From the NCBI RefSeq assembly GCF_004216855.1, contig NZ_SGXT01000018.1, positions 154,085 to 218,084 on the forward strand: a DNA stretch of 64,000 bases, read 5' to 3'. The notes below the pieces were generated by a model that did no database searches, was not told where the DNA came from, and was given only the letters and a program-made list of their open reading frames with translations. Origin of the DNA: Microcella alkaliphila (GTDB taxonomy: Bacteria; Actinomycetota; Actinomycetes; Actinomycetales; Microbacteriaceae). Every line of letters starts with the position of its first letter. Position 1 is the stretch's first letter. Below are positions 59,118-64,000 of this stretch, one piece after another. The translations under genes were made by a program, and so were the position numbers.

Positions 59118-60389
59118 ATGAAGCGCACATTCCGCCTCGCCGTCGGCATTGCCGCCGTCGGTGCCCTGGCACTCACCGGCTGCGCCGCCGAGGCGCCCAC
59201 CGACCCGGCAACCCCGGGCGGCGAAACGCCCACCGAGAACGTCACCATCACGTACACGAACTTCATCTCGAACGGCGGCAACGAAGAGAACCTTCAGGTC
59301 ATCGTCGACGCCTTCGAAGACGAAAACCCGGGCATCACCGTCGATGTCACGACGCTGCCGTACGGCGACTACGGCACGGCGCTGCAGACCGACCTCGCGG
59401 CCGGAACGGTAAGCGACGTGTTCGACATCGAGTACGCGAACTACCGCGCCTACCAGGAAAGCGGAGTGCTCGCGCCACTGGAGGTGTCGAACCCCGGCGC
59501 GTACCGTCCGTCGCTGCTCGAGGCATACTCGACCGACGGCCAGTCGTACGCCCTGCCGAGCTCGTTTTCGACCGTCGTGATGTTCTACAACGCCGACCTC
59601 TTCGACGAGGCCGGACTCGACTACCCCACGAGCGACTGGACGTGGGCTGACGAGCAGGCCGCCGGCGAGGCGATCGGCGCCCTCGGCGACGACATCTGGG
59701 GCAGCCACCAGCCGGTGTCGTTCTTCGAGTACTACAAGGTGCTCGAGCAGAACGGCGAGTCGTTCCTCAATGACGACAACACCGCGGTCGCCTTCAACAC
59801 CCCGGGCGGCATCGAGGCCGCCGAGTGGCTGACCGGCAAGAGCGGCACGCTCATGCCGACCATTGAAGCCGGTCAGGGCACGCCCGACTTCGACACAAAC
59901 CTGTTCCTCGAGGGCCGCCTCGGCATGCTGCACACCGGCATCTGGATGTTCGGCGCCTTCGCCGACGCTCCGTTCGCTTGGGACATCGCCGTCGAGCCGG
60001 GCAACACCCAGCAGGCGAGCGCTGTGTTCTCGAACGCGGTCGGCGTCTCGGCGTCGAGCGCGAACATTGAGGCAGCGACTGCGTGGGCGGAGTTCCTCAC
60101 CTCGTCGCAGACGATGGTCGACATTCGCCTCGACAGCGGCTGGGAGCTTCCGCCGATCGCCGACGACGCGCAGCTCGACGTCTACCTGACGAAGGACAAC
60201 CCGGCGAACCGCCAGGCGGTCTTTGACTCACTCGACGCCGTCGCGCTGCCCCCCGTCGTGGCGAGTGGCCAGCAGGAGATGCAAGACATCATCGGCGAGG
60301 AACTCGTCGAGGCGCAGGCCGGCCGCAAGTCGGTCGCCGACGCCTTGGCGAGCGCCGAAGAGCGCATCAACGCCGCCATCGGCGGCTGA
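59118..60389 (+). CDS. Sugar ABC transporter substrate-binding lipoprotein
   Basis: 423 residues from ATG 59118 with AAAGGAG 11 nt before. The lipobox is LTGC with Cys22, so the protein is anchored outside the membrane. The rest is a family 1 binding protein (ITYTNFISNGGNEENLQVIV, SSFSTVVMFYNADLFDEAGL, FLEGRLGMLHTGIWMFGAFA). The sugar is probably a short alpha-glucoside, judged from the enzymes encoded after it. Confidence 0.92.
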   Translation: MKRTFRLAVGIAAVGALALTGCAAEAPTDPATPGGETPTENVTITYTNFISNGGNEENLQVIVDAFEDENPGITVDVTTLPYGDYGTALQTDLAAGTVSDVFDIEYANYRAYQESGVLAPLEVSNPGAYRPSLLEAYSTDGQSYALPSSFSTVVMFYNADLFDEAGLDYPTSDWTWADEQAAGEAIGALGDDIWGSHQPVSFFEYYKVLEQNGESFLNDDNTAVAFNTPGGIEAAEWLTGKSGTLMPTIEAGQGTPDFDTNLFLEGRLGMLHTGIWMFGAFADAPFAWDIAVEPGNTQQASAVFSNAVGVSASSANIEAATAWAEFLTSSQTMVDIRLDSGWELPPIADDAQLDVYLTKDNPANRQAVFDSLDAVALPPVVASGQQEMQDIIGEELVEAQAGRKSVADALASAEERINAAIGG

Positions 60390-60406
60390 CCGGCCTGAGC
60401 TCACTC

Positions 60407-60444
60407 GGGCGGGGCTCGGCCGGACACCCGGCAGGGCCCCGCCC
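60407..60444 (+). terminator. Strong stem-loop after the binding-protein gene
   Basis: GGGCGGGGC (60407-60415) pairs with GCCCCGCCC (60436-60444), and GCCGG (60419-60423) with CCGGC (60428-60432), loop ACAC. No T-tract. More likely an mRNA-stabilising or partial terminator element inside the operon than a full stop. Confidence 0.6.
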
Positions 60445-60470
60445 CCGTCACGCCCCGGAGGGCCGACACC

Positions 60471-61616
60471 ATGACCGCACTGACCACCCCGGTCGGCACC
60501 GACGCGCTCGCCGACCTCGCGCGCTCGAGCGTTTCGCTCATCACCTCGTTGCAACATCCAAGCGGCGCCTACCCCGCCAGCCCCAGCTTTTCCGCCTATC
60601 AGGGCTACAGCTGGTTCCGCGACGGCGCGTTCATCGCCGACGGCGTGAGTAGCGCCGGTGCCGTCGACAGCGCATCCCGCTTTTTCGACTGGTGCCAGCA
60701 GATGCTCGTCGAGCGCCGTTCGCGCATCACCGAGATCGTGGAGGCGGCGGCCGCGGGCCGTCCTCTGCCCGACGATCGCATGTTGCCCACCCGCTTCACC
60801 ATGGAGGGTGCGGAGGGGGACGACGACTGGTGGGACTTCCAGACCGACGGCTACGGTACCTGGGTGTGGGCGGCCGTCGCCCACGCCGAACGCCACGGCC
60901 TCGACATCGCGCGCTGGCGTGACGGCATCGCCCTGAGCGTCGACTACCTCGCGGCCACCTGGTCGCGTCCCTGCTACGACTGGTGGGAGGAACACCGCGA
61001 GCAGGTCCACGTCTCAACGCTTCTGTGCATCGTGGCGGGCTTGGAGGCGGCCGTTCGCTCGGCCGCGGTTGATGGCGATCGCGCCGACGCTGCCCGTGGG
61101 GCCGCCGCGGCCGCGCGTGACCTGGTCACCCGGCGTGGCGTGCACGACGGACACCTCAGTAAGTGGCTCGGGTCGACCGATGTCGACGGGTCGCTGTCGG
61201 CGGCCATCGCGCCGCTGGGCGTCATTGACGCGACGAGCCCGCTCGGCCGCGCGAGCATCCGCGCAGTCGACGACGCGCTCGACGTTGAGGGAGGCGTTCA
61301 CCGCTTCTCGTTCGACACGTTCTACGGTGGCGGCCAGTGGCCACTGCTGAGCTGCATGCTCGGGCTGGCATACGCCGCAGCGGGCGACCGCCCGGCCGCG
61401 CTCGCGCGCCTTCAGTGGGCGGCCCGCACGGTCACCCCCGAGGGTTACCTGCCCGAGCAGGTGCCCGATCACCTGCTGGCGCCCGAGCGTCGCGCCGAGT
61501 GGGTGGAACGCTGGGGCGGCGTCGCCACCCCGCTGCTGTGGAGCCACGCGATGTTCGTGCGCCTCGCTGTTGAACTCGGCGTCATCACGCCCGAGGCCGC
61601 AGGGGAGGGGGCATGA
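60471..61616 (+). CDS. GH15-like glucoamylase-type glycosidase
   Basis: 381 residues. An (alpha/alpha)6-type protein with QGYSWFRDGAFIADGV, DGYGTWVWAAVAHAERHG, and DWWEEHREQVHVSTL, whose Glu pair fits the general acid of GH15. FYGGGQWPLLSCMLGLAYA matches the C-terminal base region. Shorter than bacterial glucoamylases because the N-terminal beta-domain is missing. No signal peptide, so it acts in the cytosol on imported sugar. Gene starts 81 nt after the binding protein and overlaps the GH31 gene by 4 nt. Confidence 0.8.
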   Translation: MTALTTPVGTDALADLARSSVSLITSLQHPSGAYPASPSFSAYQGYSWFRDGAFIADGVSSAGAVDSASRFFDWCQQMLVERRSRITEIVEAAAAGRPLPDDRMLPTRFTMEGAEGDDDWWDFQTDGYGTWVWAAVAHAERHGLDIARWRDGIALSVDYLAATWSRPCYDWWEEHREQVHVSTLLCIVAGLEAAVRSAAVDGDRADAARGAAAAARDLVTRRGVHDGHLSKWLGSTDVDGSLSAAIAPLGVIDATSPLGRASIRAVDDALDVEGGVHRFSFDTFYGGGQWPLLSCMLGLAYAAAGDRPAALARLQWAARTVTPEGYLPEQVPDHLLAPERRAEWVERWGGVATPLLWSHAMFVRLAVELGVITPEAAGEGA

Positions 61617-63844
61617 TTCGGCACCGCCCCTCCGGCAGCGGTCACCCGTACTCGGTCGACACCGAGCAGCGCGACCCGGTCGACCCGGTCGCCGGGTCGC
61701 CGCTGACACTGGGCGTGCGCGTCACTCCCGACGTCGATCAGGTGACGATGCACTGGGATGACGGCGACGGCGTCACCACCCACGCCCTGACCCGCACCCA
61801 GCGCCGCTCGCGCGGCCAGACGGTCGACGGCGGGCACCTTGCGAGCGCGCAGGCACGTGTGGCCCGCGCGGCCGGCGGTTTCTCGGTCACGCTCGATGGG
61901 CTTGCCGCGGGCACCCACGCTCGCTACCGCTTCGTCGGCGGCCCCGACAGCGCACCCGAGTCGCAGCGCACCCGCTGGTTTGCGGTGCGCGTCGCCGGCT
62001 GGCGCGCCGCCGCAGACGACACGGTCGCCGCCGATCAGGCCGTGGGGCTCGTGCCCGGCAGCGTCGAGGTGCTCGACGACGGCGAGCGCCTCCTGCGGGT
62101 GCGCTTCGCTCTCGCGCTCGCCGACGGCGAGAAGGTCGCCGGCTTCGGGGAGCGTTTCGACGCGCTCGACCACCGTGGCGCATCCCTCGACTCGGTCGTC
62201 TTCGAGCAGTACAAGTCGCAGGGCGCTGAGCGCAAGACCTACCTGCCGATGCCCTTCGCTCACGTCGTGGGTGGCCGGGGCTGGGGCTTCCACGTGCGCG
62301 CGAGCCGTCGCGTGTGGTTCGACGTGGGCCAGACGCGGGGCGACCGCCTCGTGATCGAGGCCGAGGTCGACGCGCAGAGCACCGCATCCGGCGTTCTGTC
62401 GGTCGTCGGCTACGAGGGCGATCCGCACGCCGTGCTCGACGCGTTTCTCGCCGAGGTGGGCCGGCCCGAGCAGCTGCCCGACTGGGTGCTGCGCCTCTGG
62501 GCGAGCGGCAACGAGTGGAACACGCAGACGGAAGTCATGCGGCAGGTTGACCTGCACCGCGAGCACGACATCCCCGTGGGTAGCGTCGTCATCGAGGCGT
62601 GGAGCGACGAGAGCACCTTCCACGTCTGGCGGGATGCGCAGTACACGCCGCGCGAGGACGGCGCGCCGATGCGGCTGGCCGACTTCACCTTCCCCGCCGA
62701 CGGCGCCTGGCCCGACCCCAAGGGCATGGTCGACGAGCTGCACGCGCGCGACGTGCGGTTGCTGCTGTGGCAGATTCCGCTCATCAAGATGCGACCCCAC
62801 CCGCGCGGGCAGACCCGCCACGACGCGGACGCGGCTGTCCGCGAGGGCGTGTTGATTCGCGAGCCCGGCCCCGACGGTCGGCTACGCCCCTACCGCAACC
62901 GCGGCTGGTGGTTCCCGCTCGGACTCATGCCCGACCTGACCGACGAGCGCGCTGCCGAGTGGTGGACGAACAAGCGCCGCTACCTCGTTGACGAGCTCGG
63001 CATCGACGGCTTCAAGACCGACGGCGGTGAGCACGCTTGGGGTCGAGAGTTGGCCTACCTCGACGGGCGCCGTGGCGACGAGGCGAACAACACCTTCCCC
63101 GTCGCCTACGCGAAGGCATACGGCGACCTGCTGCGCCGAGCCGGGAAGGCGCCGGTGACGTTCTCGCGGGCGGGCTTCACCGGCTCGCAGAGCCACGGCG
63201 CGTTCTGGGCGGGCGACGAGAACTCGACGTGGGAGGCGTTCCGCTGGTCGCTGTTCGCGGGGCTGAATGCCACCGCGAGCGGCATCCTCTACTGGGGGTG
63301 GGATGTCGCGGGCTTCAGCGGCGAGATCCCGACTGCTGAGCTGTACCTGCGCTCGATGGCGGCGGCGACGTTCGTGCCGATCATGCAGTACCACTCCGAG
63401 TTCAACCACCACCGCACGCCCAGCCGCGACCGCACGCCGTGGAACATTGCCGAGCGCACGGGCGACGACCGCGTCCTTCCCGGTGTGCGGCGCCTCGTGC
63501 ACCTGCGCGAGCGTCTCGTGCCGTACCTCTCCGCCGAGAGCGCGTGGGCGATCGGGCAGGGAACGAGTCTCATGCGGCCGCTGTTTTTCGACTGGCCAGA
63601 CGACGAGGCGCTCTGGGCGCACCCACTGCAATGGATGCTCGGCCGCGACATTCTCGTCTCGCCGGTCACCGACGAGGGCGCCACGACCCACACGGCGACT
63701 CTTCCCGCGGGCGACTGGGTGCACGCCTTCACGGGGGAGCGGGTCGGGGGCGGCGCCGACACCCGGGCTGTTCCGTGGGACGAAGTGCCGGTGTACGTGC
63801 GCGCCGAGGCATGGCCGGCCCTGGCGGAGGTGTTCGGTTCGTAA
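61613..63844 (+). CDS. GH31 alpha-glucosidase family enzyme
   Basis: 743 residues. A beta-rich N-terminal region is followed by a TIM barrel. The nucleophile Asp is in IDGFKTDGGEHAWG and the acid/base Asp in WAGDENSTWEAFRW; DILVSPVTDEGATTHTATLP begins the C-terminal beta-domains. It lacks a signal peptide, so it acts inside the cell. By context it hydrolyses or transfers glucose from imported alpha-glucosides; linkage cannot be told. The stop is 24 nt before an insertion sequence. Confidence 0.88.
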   Translation: MIRHRPSGSGHPYSVDTEQRDPVDPVAGSPLTLGVRVTPDVDQVTMHWDDGDGVTTHALTRTQRRSRGQTVDGGHLASAQARVARAAGGFSVTLDGLAAGTHARYRFVGGPDSAPESQRTRWFAVRVAGWRAAADDTVAADQAVGLVPGSVEVLDDGERLLRVRFALALADGEKVAGFGERFDALDHRGASLDSVVFEQYKSQGAERKTYLPMPFAHVVGGRGWGFHVRASRRVWFDVGQTRGDRLVIEAEVDAQSTASGVLSVVGYEGDPHAVLDAFLAEVGRPEQLPDWVLRLWASGNEWNTQTEVMRQVDLHREHDIPVGSVVIEAWSDESTFHVWRDAQYTPREDGAPMRLADFTFPADGAWPDPKGMVDELHARDVRLLLWQIPLIKMRPHPRGQTRHDADAAVREGVLIREPGPDGRLRPYRNRGWWFPLGLMPDLTDERAAEWWTNKRRYLVDELGIDGFKTDGGEHAWGRELAYLDGRRGDEANNTFPVAYAKAYGDLLRRAGKAPVTFSRAGFTGSQSHGAFWAGDENSTWEAFRWSLFAGLNATASGILYWGWDVAGFSGEIPTAELYLRSMAAATFVPIMQYHSEFNHHRTPSRDRTPWNIAERTGDDRVLPGVRRLVHLRERLVPYLSAESAWAIGQGTSLMRPLFFDWPDDEALWAHPLQWMLGRDILVSPVTDEGATTHTATLPAGDWVHAFTGERVGGGADTRAVPWDEVPVYVRAEAWPALAEVFGS

Positions 63845-63868
63845 TTCAGGAAGCCGGCGCTCCAATCG

Positions 63869-64000
63869 GGCTCTTCGCAGTTGACGGTGTAGACGTCCGG
63901 GCCGCGTCGTTGCCGGGGTAGGGGTCGAGGTCTTCCAGGATGGAAGTTCCTACGCTCACCGTCCGAAAGACCTCGACGTGCCCAACGCTACCTTCGACGC
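63869..64000 (+). mobile_element. Left end of an ISL3-type insertion sequence (cut by window)
   Basis: The region begins GGCTCTTCGCAG, matching the GGCTCTTC tip of ISL3-family elements such as IS1207/IS31831. The eight bases before it (63861-63868) would be the target repeat. An inner inverted repeat GTCGAGGTCTT (63924-63934) / AAGACCTCGAC (63967-63977) lies before a GTG frame. The right end is outside the window. Confidence 0.55.
63978..64000 (+). CDS. Probable ISL3 transposase, first codons only
   Basis: GTG begins a frame reading MPNATFDA to the window edge, close to the start of several actinobacterial ISL3 transposases. Only 7-8 residues are visible, so the call rests mainly on the terminal repeat. 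Confidence 0.4.

Overview
The window is a stretch of high-GC chromosome from an actinobacterium, most likely a member of the Microbacteriaceae (Micrococcales). The reasons are the fused 2-oxoglutarate decarboxylase Kgd, the order hisN-rsgA-aroA followed by sigR-rsrA, the ftsX-smpB-ssrA linkage, the tmRNA tag ANAKRTDFALAA, a tig-clpP1-clpP2 cluster, the widespread GTG starts and the many promoters placed 6-8 nt before a start codon. The family call is an inference from gene order and protein style, not from a search. The content is mostly core chromosome. The only mobile DNA is the left end of an apparent ISL3-type insertion sequence at the right border.

Layout. 0-3.7 kb: end of ftsX, smpB, a drug-efflux-type MFS permease, tmRNA, a YccF membrane protein. 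3.7-5.3 kb: a small operon with a 34-bp perfect palindrome at its promoter (membrane protein, XRE regulator, and an alcohol-dehydrogenase gene broken by an internal deletion). 5.3-10.1 kb: septum-type lipoprotein, hisN, rsgA, aroA on the minus strand and the redox-stress pair sigR-rsrA on the plus strand. 10.1-18 kb: kgd, a GuaB1-type reductase, two CNNM/CorC membrane proteins (the first with a one-base frameshift). 18-26.2 kb: a TetR repressor with two operators, divergent from a five-gene operon that can take isovaleryl-CoA (from leucine) to acetyl-CoA and acetoacetate, then an NAD(P)-binding protein. 26.2-39.7 kb: globin, MscS channel, aminopeptidase N, amylosucrase, an FAD oxidase with a cupin, SDR, rpiB, nei, PaiB, amidohydrolase, dps. 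39.8-47.5 kb: a 1190-residue polytopic protein with a zinc ribbon, an ECF sigma factor, a single-pass secreted-type protein and a MASE1-SpoIIE phosphatase, which look like an envelope or stress signalling block. 47.5-54.4 kb: tRNA-Gly, tRNA-Pro, tig, clpP1, clpP2, an inverted copper-handling trio (CopC-like, YcnI, membrane protein) and clpX. 54.4-64 kb: a hydrolase, a PdxH-family oxidase, and an alpha-glucoside uptake and degradation operon (ROK regulator, two CUT1 permeases, binding lipoprotein, GH15-like and GH31 enzymes), followed by the insertion sequence.

Three genome-wide signals stand out. First, at least 13 genes carry a TANNNT-type -10 box only 6-8 nt before the start codon, which predicts leaderless mRNAs and helps to fix starts. 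Second, the hexamer GGATGC/GCATCC is over-abundant and forms the stems of several transcription terminators. Third, two convergent gene pairs share a single CTAG as both stop codons. No CRISPR array, prophage or rRNA operon was seen.
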